From assembly GCA_049999765.1 (NCBI GenBank), contig JBNGIQ010009516.1, forward strand, positions 1 to 34,112: a stretch of DNA of 34,112 nucleotides. Direction: 5' to 3'. The position numbers and the translations under genes are program-made. Source of the DNA: Phaeoceros laevis (lineage: Eukaryota > Anthocerotophyta > Anthocerotopsida > Notothyladales). The notes under the pieces were generated by a model. That model saw nothing but the letters and a program-made list of their open reading frames with translations. It was not told the origin of the DNA and did no database searches. This document shows positions 19,968 through 29,851 of the stretch, in pieces. How positions within the stretch are numbered: position 1 is the first letter of the stretch; each line of letters opens with the position of its first letter.

Positions 19968-21225
19968 ATGATGACTGCACCATTCCTCCTGTGGATGCAC
20001 TTTTCTCTTGCCCTGGTGAGTTGCAGCGGAATATCAGGTTCTCCCATACAAGTGAAAGCTTCCAAGTATACGTTCTAACAATCTCATATTGTGCTGGTGA
20101 CTGCAGATGGTCCTACACTCTGCATATGCAGACGGACATACATATCAGGCACAATTCCAGCAACCACCAATCATGGACTACTGGCGCAAGTGGCTGCCAT
20201 CAGCGGCCATGCCTGCTAGTCTGAAGGACAAGGTGTCACCTCTGTCTGCTGCACAGGTTGGAACATTCAAGCAAATGATCGAGTCTGGACAGCTCCTCTC
20301 CAACCCCACGGCGGCCTCTGCATTCTGCTCGGCGGCCGATCTCCTCTGCGGCAGCAAGTTAAATGACAAGGTTGTGTCCAGAAGCCTTGCTCTGGTGAAC
20401 TCCGACGACCCGGATGGAGGACGCCACTTCTACTACTACCAGAATTCACTACTGCAAACACAACAGGCCGCTTCGGCCGAGGCTGACTCCACCAACCTTA
20501 AGAAGGGCCACTCCTGGTTCCTGGAGAAAGATCTCACCACAGGGCTGGGCACCGGCGCTGCCTTCCAGGTGCCAGCAGGACAATTCTACAACCGGCTGCA
20601 CCAGGCAACTCAGCGGTCCTTCCTTCCTCGAGAACTGGCAAATCTGCTGGGACTGGAACTGCCCAACATCCTCCACCAGCTGCGCATTACCGCAAGCTCC
20701 AGCTTTGGCCGCGTCATGCGTGAAACAGCAGGACTGTGCGCCATCGCCAACTCCAGCGACCCAACCTCCGCTTGTGTGACTTCCCTGGAAGACCTCGTGG
20801 ACCACGTCGCCAAGATCCTGTACCGAGGCTGTGGCAGGGCACCGATCGAGATCCAGGCTCTGAGCAGCAACGGCTTGCATCCATCGGAGTACAATCTGCT
20901 CCAAGATAACTGGTTCACGGTGTCCAAAGTGGAGCAAAAGGCGGATGAGAGGAGCATGTACCTGTCCTGCCACTCCCTGCTGTTCCCATTCCAAGCCACA
21001 CTCTGCCATCACGTCCCTGCTACTAGGGTTTTCTCTGTCACCTTGGAAACCACCGTGAAAGGCTTGAAGTTCACGCTCACTAACACTGTCCTGTGCCACA
21101 AGGACACCAGCAAGTGGAGCCCTGACCATGTCGCCTTCAAGGTGCTCGGGACCACGCCTGGAAAGACAGAAGCTTGCCACTGGTCGTTCAACGACGAGTT
21201 CGTTTTCGTCCCCGACTGCCCATAG
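19968..21225 (+). CDS. BURP-domain secreted protein (intact copy)
   Basis: Two exons, 19968-20015 and 20107-21225, phase 0. Exon 1 plus the start of exon 2 make a signal peptide ending ...HSAYADG. A long N-terminal region follows (YWRKWLPSAAMP, QLLSNPTAASAFCSAADLLC, HFYYYQNSLL), then the BURP domain: WFLEKDLTTG, FLPRELANLL, and the four Cys-His pairs of the family, with CH-x10-CH (CHSLLFPFQATLCH), then VLCHKDTSKW and EACHW. The spacings of 28 and 25 residues between the later pairs are close to the consensus. BURP proteins are plant-specific, secreted and wall- or vacuole-associated (USP, RD22, PG1beta and BNM2 subfamilies); no subfamily is assigned because the N-terminal region is unlike those types. 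No disruption is seen. The adjacent paralogue at 21888-23263 shares the gene structure. Confidence 0.9.
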
Positions 21226-21887
21226 GTTTGAACAACAGTCGATACGCAAGCATAAAGAGTAGGGTGAGAGAGGCGCTTCAAATTATCTTGCTCAAATGCG
21301 AGCCCTTTTCAGACTCTTGGCCTTGGAGGCACTGGGCTAGGCTTGAAATGCTGTTCACCATCCAGAAATTCAGAAATCTAGAAACTGTGCCCTTGCCATC
21401 CTTCGTGGCTTCGTGACTGGCTGTATGTAGACTATCCAAAGCTTTGCCTTGTGAGATGTGCAAATTCTATATGTTGAAATGAATATTCAAGGAGCAAGCT
21501 TCTAAGTACTGCAGCATCTCGTCTCGTTGAAATCCCACCTTGTATATATGCTTTGAGCCAGCTGCTGACGAATGTTTGTCGTGAACATGCATCGATGAAG
21601 CTTTACTGATGCACCATGACGCAGCCGAGGAATTAGAATTTCCTCTCACAAGTACTAAGATATTCTCGAGACGTAGCTCTCCCTAGCTATCCCTGGAGAC
21701 ATTGAGAAACGGACCCTAGCTAGGTGTAGGTGACTGCCATCGATCGATTTCACTCGGCTTGTTCTGCCCAAGGTTCGAATTCTGGAACAGCTACTGTACT
21801 TTTCTGCGCCCTTCCACCTATCTGCATCCGTACAGACCTACAGGTACGTCGGCTGCAACAGTCCGAAAGCTTCGAACTCAAGGAAAG
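21226..21887. other. Spacer between the two BURP copies
   Basis: About 660 bases containing the 3' end of the first BURP gene and the former promoter of the second. No coding or structural signal was recognised. Confidence 0.4.
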
Positions 21888-23263
21888 ATGACTTCACATC
21901 TCGTGAAGTGGCCATGGATGATGATGCTCTGCATTGCCCTGGTGGGTTGCGGAAGGCGTGCCAGCTGCAGTGTCATGCAGTGCTAGTGTTTTCATTTTGT
22001 GCTGGAATTACGATCTGACGACGTGTGATGATGTCTTTAGAATGTTGTTGAAATCAATTGACGAGCGCTGTGGCTGGCAGGTTAGCTTGCCATTCGGAAA
22101 TTCGAAATTTCAAGCTGTCGATGTCGTCCGTGATTACATTGAAGAGAAGTACTGGGTGGAGAAGCTGCCGTCAACGGAGATGCCTACTACAATGAGGAAC
22201 CACATTTCGGCTGCAAGTTGGCAAGTACAAGGACCTCATCACAACAGGAAAGCTCTTGTCCGACCCCATAGCCGCCTCCGAGTTCTGCTCCGGCCGACCT
22301 CCTCTGCCGCAGCCTCGACGGGCTCTTCCCCTCCCAGGCGACCTCGAGCGACAGCAGGGAGCTGCGGCCGATACCAGGCGACGCGCGCTTGCTCAGATCC
22401 CACTTCTACTACCACCAGAACGCGGTGCTTGCGGTCCATGACCCCGGACTGGTGCAAGACATGAGCGGTTCCAGCGACAGCAGCTCCGACTTGAAGGTAC
22501 CGGTGGAGGATCCGGAGCGCGGCTCCTGGTTCCTGGAGAAGGATCTCATCACCAATCCCTCCCTCATCGGTAACCCTGAAGCTGCGCAACCGTTCCGAGT
22601 GCCTGCCAGCCAGTTGTATACCAACGCGAGCCTCCAGCAGGCGACGCGCAGGTCGTTCCTCCCTCGGGATCTGGTGCAGCTGCTGGGGATGGACCTCTCC
22701 AACGCGTTCCACCAGCTCCACATCCCCGAAGAATCCACCACCGGCGAGGTGATGCGCGAAACAGCTGCCATTTGCGCTGCCTCCAATTCCAGCGAGGTCG
22801 CCTCCGCCTGTGCCCTCTCGTTGGAAGACCTCGCCGACTACGTTGCTGCGACGCTGCTGCAGAAGGAGGGCTCGGGATCGAGCATTGAGGCCTTGGGCAG
22901 CACTGGGATTCCGGGACCCAGTTACGAGCTGCTCCGGGGGACCTGGTTTAAGGTGGTGAAAGTGGAGCGGAAAGGCGACGAGAAGAGCATGTACCTGTCC
23001 TGCCATTACCTGCTGTTCCCGTTTCTTGTCACCCTCTGCCATCACATTCCTGGTACCAGGGTCTACTATGTCACCTTGGAATCCACCGCTGTGGCTGGCC
23101 ATGGGTACAGGATCGGAAATGTTGTGCTGTGTCATATGGACACTAGCAAGTGGAACCCAGAGCACGCTGTGCGTTCAAGGTGCTTGGCACCTCTCCTGGC
23201 CATTCTGAAGCTTGCCACTGGTCCTCTCAAGACGAGTTTGCCTTTGTCCAAGTTGTCCGCTAA
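21888..23263 (+). pseudogene. Second BURP-domain gene, frameshifted tandem copy
   Basis: Same structure as the upstream copy: exon 1 21888-21941 (signal-peptide start, ...WMMMLCIAL), then an intron to 22080. From 22081 the paralogue can be followed through three frames: EKYWVEKLPSTEMPTTMRNH; then VGKYKDLITTGKLLSDP from about 22210 after a two-base loss; then ADLLCRSLDGLFPSQ from about 22294 after a second two-base loss. The frame then runs through WFLEKDLITNPSL and CHYLLFPFLVTLCH to NPEHA. Near 23168 the frame changes again, and the last Cys-His (SEACHW) and the end at 23261-23263 are out of frame. The CH pairs are otherwise all preserved at DNA level. The insert between N-terminal and BURP regions is longer and more GC-rich than in the first copy. 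I treat it as a recent pseudogene, with assembly indels as the alternative. Confidence 0.75.
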
Positions 23264-23426
23264 TTGGTCCTGAAGCTACAATGTAGAAGTCTCAACGATG
23301 GGAGGGACATGTAATTATAGAGGAAAGGCTGTCGAAAACCGGCCAAACCAGCTTTCTGGGTTCAGGAATCGAACTTTGTGTGATTTCGGAAACAGACGAC
23401 TGTACACAACAGTTCACATGCCTTGT
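23264..23426. other. Convergent junction of the BURP copy and the SDR gene
   Basis: Only about 160 bases lie between the two stop codons of these convergent genes, so the 3' UTRs probably overlap. No terminator-like structure was seen. Confidence 0.4.
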
Positions 23427-24601
23427 TCAAAAGTCTACTACTTTTCTTTCATATGGAAATATGCCCGAAGGGGACTCAGTGGCTGGCAACAAGATGAGCC
23501 ACACAGCATGAGCTGCCGCCTCATCAACCTCATGCAACATCAAGCCCTCCGGAAGGGGGGACTCTAGGTTGTCTAGAAAGGTTTTTGCCATGTCCGTTGC
23601 GGTAAAGCCGGGAGAGAAGCTGTTGACATAGACTTTCTGCCCCGCAGGCCTGTGAGCCAGTTCTCTGGCCAACAACCTCGTGTACGCATTTTCGGTAGCC
23701 TTGGAAACAACGTAACTGGCCTTGAATAGCGGTCCCACCCACTTGCTTTGCTTCTGCTGCTTCACATCATCATAGAACTTATCGACCAATTTGTCGAGGA
23801 CCTCCTCAGACAGCTCCTCCACGTTTGCCAGAACCTTCTTCGCGTCCTCGTTTTCCAACTACTGCATATGAGCATACAACAACGTAGTTTTGTCAGCCAC
23901 CATGGAGTTCATGAAACCTGGAAAAACGTATTGGTGGTCTATGGAGTCATAGATGGCTGACCTGAAACTGCCCTGTCCTAGAGCTGACATTCACGATGCG
24001 TGCCCCAGCTTCAGATGCACGGAGTAGCGGAAGGATAGCCTTGGTCACATGCTTCACACCGTAGAAATTTATCTCAAAGGAGGACACTGCAGAAAATTGT
24101 GAAGGCAAAATCACCCGACAACAAGCTTGGTAAGAGCTCAGCCAGGCTACCACAATTTGCAAAGAGCTTTTTCAATATGGCAAAAGTCCAAGGGCAGATG
24201 TACATAGAACCCACCAGAATGTCCACATAACCGTATTCTTGTTTCAACCAGTCCGCAAGCTTCTGTGCGGATTCAGGACTTGTCACTTCCAGCTGGTGAT
24301 ATACCACAGGCAGACCCTGATCCACCAGCTTCTTGGTTGCTTCCTCCCCTCTTTTCACGTCCCGTGAAGTCAAAACAACGGTTATTCCTTTCTCTGCGAG
24401 CTGCTTCACAATCTCGAAGCCGACGCCTTTGTTAGCACCAGTCACCACGGCCACCGTCTCTTGTGACCACCACCTGGTTTGGACCACAAACTGTAAGCAG
24501 GCTGCCCCGATTTGAAACCATCCATGAGATCAACCTTGCCGCTCTTCAGCTTGAAGCAGAAAAATTCGAGTGAGCTCGTACCTCTGAGCATCGGCAGCCA
24601 T
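23427..24601 (-). CDS. Short-chain dehydrogenase/reductase, carbonyl or salutaridine reductase-like, NNAG segment missing
   Basis: Four exons (minus): 24601-24582, 24473-24215, 24086-23962 and 23858-23427. The first two join as MAADAQR|WWSQETVAVVTGANKG, a classic start for plant classical SDRs, with the TGxxxGxG nucleotide-binding motif (TGANKGVG) and the NADPH-type basic residues LTSRD. Later elements are DILV, FEINFYGVKHVTKAILPLL, RIVNVSSRTGQ (catalytic Ser) and YVVSKATENAY (YxxxK), then NSFSPGFTATDM. These enzymes reduce carbonyl or keto groups with NADPH; substrate cannot be told from sequence. Between DILV and FEINFYG the expected NNAG motif and about 25 residues are absent, and exons 2 and 3 do not join in phase unless a weak GTTCTA donor is used. 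The exon 4 acceptor is a CAGTAG tandem site; the second AG avoids a TAG codon. Confidence 0.78.
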
Positions 24602-25144
24602 TGACATCCTTGAGCGCTCGGCAATTGAACAATAGGGCTTTGTGTCGCAGCTTGAGAAGGCCTGCCTCTGCGTGCTTTCGACAATGCAGTTTGCGTTCCA
24701 CAATCCATGGCTGGCATGATAGGAAGCAAATTTAAAGGTTGCTACTACACGACATGCCGAGACTACGCGAAGGTGCGCAGGAAGGACGGAGGGTGCCAGC
24801 ACACAGACGGTAAAAAGTGATAAGCTAGACGGGAGGCGAGCGAGATAGTTTTCGTGTGCGAGCTAATAACGCGGAGAGCATCGAGGATGCGAGTCTTCCA
24901 TAGAATCTGGAAGGGTAGAAAGATCATATAGATATCAGATGTTTATGGAATGTGAGAATTTTTCGTGATAAATCCTTCCTGCGTCGTCTGCCACTCTTCT
25001 GGTGCCGTCAGCGCAAGCTCGATATGCCGTTCCAGAGCCCGGTGTGTCATCTGCCACAAGAAGTGGGCCTGCAGGTTGGCAGCTCCACTGCCCTCATGAA
25101 GAGGGACAGACTGAGGTTTCGTGGGATCCCTTCTGGAACCCCGA
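24602..25144. other. Divergent intergenic region between SDR and large PPR gene
   Basis: About 540 bases between two divergent start codons, holding both promoters and 5' leaders. AT-rich blocks near 24925-24940 (ATCATATAGATATC) are possible core promoter sequence. The frame upstream of the PPR ATG is open for a few codons only (GTG at 25121). Confidence 0.35.
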
Positions 25145-28100
25145 ATGATGGTGGCGGGGCAGGCTGGACAATGCCAGGCCATCTGGTCCAAATGCACCAC
25201 TCCTGGCAGATGCCTCCCAGAGGGAAATCTGGTTGTGCAGGATACTTGCAGGGGAAGATTCATCACACAGTCTCTATTTGGCCTCCAGAGGCACCCGACT
25301 TGTCGTCGCAAAAGCACCAGAGATGCCGTTTGGACGGACAATGGGTGTCAGAAGGCTGTGCGTGTGCAATGTAAGCTAGCCGCATCGAATGGCCACCTAC
25401 GAACTGTTAGGCCTTCAAAGCTTGGTGTTGAACTTCAACGTCTTTGCGAGGAGGGACAGCTGGACAGTGCACTGAATCTCCTGCTACGCATGGAGCAGAA
25501 TGGCGCTGGTCCCTCCTTCCATCTCTACAGGTCTTTGTTGAAGGCATGCGGGAGGATTAAGGCACTGGCCCAGGTTAGGGGAGTGTATGCCCATTTGCAG
25601 CAACAGGGGTTGGAATGGAGCAGGGTTCTCGGTGAAGATGTTGTAAACACGCTGGTGAAGTGCGGTGGTTTTGACGATGCCCTTCAGGTCTTTCAGAGGT
25701 TGCCACACCGGACCGTGCTCTCCTGGACAGCCGTAATCTCTGGGTACAATAAGTCTGGCCGGGGTCATGACGCGTTGAGAATTTACCACAGAATGCGAGA
25801 GGAGGGTGTGGAGCCTGACGCATACACCTTTGTCAGCTTGCTGAAGGCTTGTGGCAGCACGAGTGACTTGGAAGAAGGCAAACGGATCCATCGTGAAGCT
25901 GTGAAGCACAGGCTAGGAGCCGATTTATTTGTGTGCTCCTCACTCATTGACATGTATGGGAGGTGCGGGAGCGTTAGAGATGCCTGGCACGTGTTCGATG
26001 GAATGGCACAGCGGAATGTTGGTTCATGGAATGCCATGCTCGCAGTTTATGTCCAGCAGAATCAAGCAGAGAAGGCATTGCAATTGTATGGACAAATGCA
26101 GAAAGAGGGTGAGAGCCCGAATAACCGCACTTTCGTGTGGACACTTCAAGCATGCGGCATTCTTGCTGAACAGGAAAAAGGTGTTGTTGTGGAGGAGCAA
26201 ATGACAAAAGTCATGTCTCTTAGGAAGGTGAAGGGGCTTCATGCTGATGCTAGGGCCAAGGGCTTTGATTCCGATGTTGTTGTTGGTATTCCCCTTGTGA
26301 GTGTGTACGGGAAGTGCGGGAGCGTTGTGGAGGCACGGAAAGCGTTTGACGGGCTACCTCGTCAGGAAGTGGTGACGTGGAATGTTATGCTTGCGGTGTA
26401 TGACCAACAAGGTCAGGCAGACAAGGTTCTGCAGCTGTATAACGAGATGCAGGATGAAGGAGTGCCTGCAAACAATCGAACCTTTGTGAGTGCACTCCAT
26501 GCCTGTGGCCTGCTTGCAGATAAGGAACGGAATGCAGTTGTACATGGTCCTGAGCAAGCCACAGAAGCGAAGTCACTGGTTAAGGGGAGGGCAATACGTG
26601 CCGATGCTCAGAAGAAAGGTTACGATTCAGATACCTTTGTTGGAAACACCCTAATTAGTATGTATGGGAAGTGCGGAAGCATTGCAGATGCAGAAGAAGT
26701 GTTTGAACTGTTGTCACAGAGAACTGTGGTGTCATGGAATGCAATGATAGCAGCATATGTTGAATGTGGCCAAGCAGAGAGTGCTCTAGAGCTGTACGGG
26801 CAGATGCGAGTCAAAGGTGTGATTGCAGTGCCTCGCACATTTGTGAGAGTAGTGCAAGCTTGTAGCATGCTTGCAGAAAAGGAAGAAGATGTAGTTGTTT
26901 TCGAGGGGCGAACCATCAAAATGGAATCTTTAAAGAGTGGAAGGGTGGTGCATGCTGATGCCCGAATGATGGGTTCAGACTCAGATGTGTTTGTTGGTAA
27001 TGCCTTGGTTAGTATGTATGGAAAGTGTGGGACCATCATGGATGCACAGAATGTTTTCAATGGGTTGTCCAATTGTGACATTGTCTCATGGAATACACTG
27101 GTTTCAGCCTATGCCCAGCAGAACCAAGCAGGAAAGGCTCTCGAGCTTTACGAAGTCATGCAGCAGGAAGGTGTAAGTCCAGATGCTTGGACATATGTGA
27201 GTGTGCTCCAAGCCTGCACCCTGCTTGCGGAGAAAGAAGAGGGTGCTACAGTAGGTGGGCAACTCATGAAGGTGAAGTCTCTAAACAAGGCAAAGGCAAT
27301 ACAATCTGCTGCACATAAGAAGTGTTTTGAGTCAGATGTGTATATTGGTAACATCCTGGTTACTGCATATGGAAAGTGTGGCAGTGTAATGGATGCTTGG
27401 ATTATATTTGAAAGGTTGTGCCATAGGGATATGGTGACCTGGAATGCAATGCTCACAGGATATGCCCAGGGTGGCCAATCAGAAAAGGTACTACAGCTGT
27501 ATGAAGACATGTGCAGCCAAGGTGTCGTTCCAGACGCTCGGACTTTCGTGACTGTGCTTCAAGCATGTGACAACCTGGCAGAGAAGGAACAGGAGGTTTT
27601 GGTAGATAGTCGATTGATCAAGGTAAAGTTTCTACAAATGTTGAAGGCGATACATGCTGCTGCTCAAATCAAGAGGTGTGATGCAGATATCCTCGTGGGA
27701 ATTGTTATCATCAGCATGTATGGCAAGCATGGGAGCTGTGCGGATGCCAGAATTGTATTTGATGGGTTGTTGCACAGGGACGTGCTGTCATGGAATGCGA
27801 TGCTTGGGGCTTATGCCCAGCAGGGCCAACCAGAAAGCGTTTTGCAGTTTTATGAACAGATGATGAAGGATGGCGTAAGTCCCAACAGCCAAACTTTTGT
27901 GATTGCTCTCCAAGCATGTGGCATGCTTGCTGAGAAGGAAGAAGATTTTGTGGTACATGGGCCATCCAACAAGTTGAAGTCTTTGCAACATGGGAAGGCG
28001 ATACATGGTGATGCGGAGGAAAAGGGTTGCGATTCAGATGTGTTTGTTGGAAATACTCTGGTTAGTATGTATGGCAAATGTGGGAGCATTGTGGATGCCA

Positions 28101-29851
28101 GGGAAGTGTTTGATGGAATGCCCCAGAGGACCGTGGTGTCTTGGAACGCAATGCTTGCAGCATATGTGGACCAGGGCCAACCAGAAAAGGCCTTGCTGAT
28201 CTACGAGCAAATGCGGGAGGAAGGGGTCAGCACAAATGACAGAACCTTTGTAGCTGCAATACAAGCATGTGGTTTGCTTGCAGAGGTGGAGGAAGGTGAT
28301 GTGGACGTGAAAAGTACGCGTCTGAAGTCCTTGAAAAGGGGCAGGACCGTACACAAAGAAGCTGAGAGGAAGGGCTATGACAGAGATGCCTTTGTTGGCA
28401 ACACCCTGGTTACCATGTACGGGAAGTGTGGGAGCATTGCGGATGCACAGAACGTTTTTGACCACTTATCTGAATGGAATGTGGTGTCATGGAATGCAAT
28501 GCTGGCAGCATATATCGACCAAGGATATGCAGACCAGGCTTTGCAGCTGTACGCTAAAATGCAGGAGGAAGAGGTGAATCCAGACAGTCGTACATTTGTG
28601 AATGTGCTCCACGCATGTGGCATGTTAGCGAACAATGAAGATGCCGTTTTTGACGGGGGAACCACCAAAGTCAAGTCTTTGGAGAAGGGGATGGCAATAC
28701 ATGCTGCTGCTTGCAAGCTGGGCCAAGTTTCAGATGTTTTTGTCAGCAGCGCCCTTGTTACCATGTATGGGAAGTGTGGGAGCATTGACGATGCACGCAC
28801 TGTGTTCGATGGGCTATCCCGAAGAGAAGTTGTCACATGGACGGCAATGCTGGCAGCGTATGTTGATCAGGGCCAATCAGAGATGGCTCTTCAGCTGTTC
28901 AGACAAATGCGAGAAGAGGGCCCCAGTCCAAACGAGATAACGATTGTGTACATCATGCAAGCTTGCAGCAACACGGGAAGCCTGGTCTTTCTAAGGGAGA
29001 TTCATCATTCTCTGCTCTCAGTCACAAACAACTTGACTCCTCTTCTGGCGAACACTCTCATCGGTGCATATGGAAGGTGTGCAAGCATGGTGGATGCGCA
29101 GTCGGTGTTTGATGCACTCCTCCACCCTAACCTGGTGTCATGGACTGCGTTGATTGCCGGGTATGCCAGAGAAGGGAACTGGGCAGTTAGCTTGCAGTGG
29201 TACGAGAAGATGCAGCTGGCTAAAATGAAGCCAGATGGAGTCACGTTTCTTGCGCTTCTCTCGGCCTGTAGTCACGCTGGCCTGGTTGACGAGGGTGTTC
29301 AGTACTTCGAGGCGATGACCAACGTCTATGGCATATGTCCAGGAATCGACCACTATGCCAGTCTGGTAGACCTGTTTGCACGTGCAGGGTGCTTCTCAAG
29401 GATAGAAGAGTTATTGTCAACTATGCCCATGCCGCCTAATCTCGACATATGGTTGTGTGTGCTGGCTGCATGTAGAAAACATGGCAAGGCTGTGCTGGGA
29501 AAACAGGCCTTCGATTGCGCGGTGTGTCTACAACCGAAACATGCTGCTGCCTACATTTTGATGTCAAACCTGTATGCCGATGCTGGCCTTTGGGATCGAG
29601 CCAAAGAGGTCAGAGAATCTGGACAAAAGGCAGGTGCATGGAAGAAGCCTCCTGGCCAGAGCTGGATTCAGCATGAGCAGGAAGTGCACACATTTTTGGT
29701 AGGAGAGTGCCTGCATCCGCAAAAGGAGCAATTGCACGATCTGTTAGGAAGGGTAAGCCCAGATATGAATCGGCGGAGCGACATGCAAGGAAGCTATACG
29801 TCAAACCTAGCAGTTGCAACAAATTATCGTGTCATCTACAGTTTAATTTAG
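25145..29851 (+). CDS. Giant PLS-type PPR protein with eight loop-expanded repeats and E domain
   Basis: One intronless frame of 1568 residues from the tandem ATG at 25145. The first ~75 residues are Arg/Lys-rich with few acids, suitable for an organelle transit peptide. The array starts near residue 80 (ELQRLCEEGQLDSALNLLLR) with standard cycles of about 101 residues (LLKACGSTSDLEEGKRIH). From about 26153 to 28960 eight cycles are about 117 residues long because of a 16-residue acidic insertion of the type LAEKEEDVVVFEG...K before KSL..GKAIHADA. After one more normal cycle comes SACSHAGLVDEG, then E1 and E2 with a PG-box (KKPPGQSWIQ, VHTFLVGECLHPQKEQ), ending shortly after without a DYW deaminase. 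Role: organellar RNA recognition, probably C-to-U editing with a deaminase supplied in trans (family inference). Very long for a PPR protein. Confidence 0.9.
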   Translation: MMVAGQAGQCQAIWSKCTTPGRCLPEGNLVVQDTCRGRFITQSLFGLQRHPTCRRKSTRDAVWTDNGCQKAVRVQCKLAASNGHLRTVRPSKLGVELQRLCEEGQLDSALNLLLRMEQNGAGPSFHLYRSLLKACGRIKALAQVRGVYAHLQQQGLEWSRVLGEDVVNTLVKCGGFDDALQVFQRLPHRTVLSWTAVISGYNKSGRGHDALRIYHRMREEGVEPDAYTFVSLLKACGSTSDLEEGKRIHREAVKHRLGADLFVCSSLIDMYGRCGSVRDAWHVFDGMAQRNVGSWNAMLAVYVQQNQAEKALQLYGQMQKEGESPNNRTFVWTLQACGILAEQEKGVVVEEQMTKVMSLRKVKGLHADARAKGFDSDVVVGIPLVSVYGKCGSVVEARKAFDGLPRQEVVTWNVMLAVYDQQGQADKVLQLYNEMQDEGVPANNRTFVSALHACGLLADKERNAVVHGPEQATEAKSLVKGRAIRADAQKKGYDSDTFVGNTLISMYGKCGSIADAEEVFELLSQRTVVSWNAMIAAYVECGQAESALELYGQMRVKGVIAVPRTFVRVVQACSMLAEKEEDVVVFEGRTIKMESLKSGRVVHADARMMGSDSDVFVGNALVSMYGKCGTIMDAQNVFNGLSNCDIVSWNTLVSAYAQQNQAGKALELYEVMQQEGVSPDAWTYVSVLQACTLLAEKEEGATVGGQLMKVKSLNKAKAIQSAAHKKCFESDVYIGNILVTAYGKCGSVMDAWIIFERLCHRDMVTWNAMLTGYAQGGQSEKVLQLYEDMCSQGVVPDARTFVTVLQACDNLAEKEQEVLVDSRLIKVKFLQMLKAIHAAAQIKRCDADILVGIVIISMYGKHGSCADARIVFDGLLHRDVLSWNAMLGAYAQQGQPESVLQFYEQMMKDGVSPNSQTFVIALQACGMLAEKEEDFVVHGPSNKLKSLQHGKAIHGDAEEKGCDSDVFVGNTLVSMYGKCGSIVDAREVFDGMPQRTVVSWNAMLAAYVDQGQPEKALLIYEQMREEGVSTNDRTFVAAIQACGLLAEVEEGDVDVKSTRLKSLKRGRTVHKEAERKGYDRDAFVGNTLVTMYGKCGSIADAQNVFDHLSEWNVVSWNAMLAAYIDQGYADQALQLYAKMQEEEVNPDSRTFVNVLHACGMLANNEDAVFDGGTTKVKSLEKGMAIHAAACKLGQVSDVFVSSALVTMYGKCGSIDDARTVFDGLSRREVVTWTAMLAAYVDQGQSEMALQLFRQMREEGPSPNEITIVYIMQACSNTGSLVFLREIHHSLLSVTNNLTPLLANTLIGAYGRCASMVDAQSVFDALLHPNLVSWTALIAGYAREGNWAVSLQWYEKMQLAKMKPDGVTFLALLSACSHAGLVDEGVQYFEAMTNVYGICPGIDHYASLVDLFARAGCFSRIEELLSTMPMPPNLDIWLCVLAACRKHGKAVLGKQAFDCAVCLQPKHAAAYILMSNLYADAGLWDRAKEVRESGQKAGAWKKPPGQSWIQHEQEVHTFLVGECLHPQKEQLHDLLGRVSPDMNRRSDMQGSYTSNLAVATNYRVIYSLI
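26153..28960 (+). repeat. Eight tandem ~351-bp coding repeats with a 16-codon insertion each
   Basis: Cycles begin with a Cys codon and LLAEKEE-like sequence near 26153, 26504, 26861, 27215 and at similar steps to about 28610. Compared with the normal cycle starting near 25850 (CGSTSDLEEGKRIH) each has an extra acidic segment between helix A and helix B of the L-type motif. Sequence in the insert varies (EQMTKVMSL, GRTIKMESL, GPSNKLKSL, GTTKVKSL) while its length is nearly constant, so it has been under constraint for length and a basic-KSL end. Confidence 0.75.

Noticed and set aside
20449-21249. Minus-strand open frame of 266 codons opposite the first BURP gene
   Set aside because: Fully antisense to the intact BURP domain, with no motif of its own.
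22239-23165. Long minus-strand open frame of 308 codons opposite the second BURP copy
   Set aside because: It is antisense to a GC-rich BURP sequence with recognisable CH pairs; its translation matches no family and is a compositional shadow.
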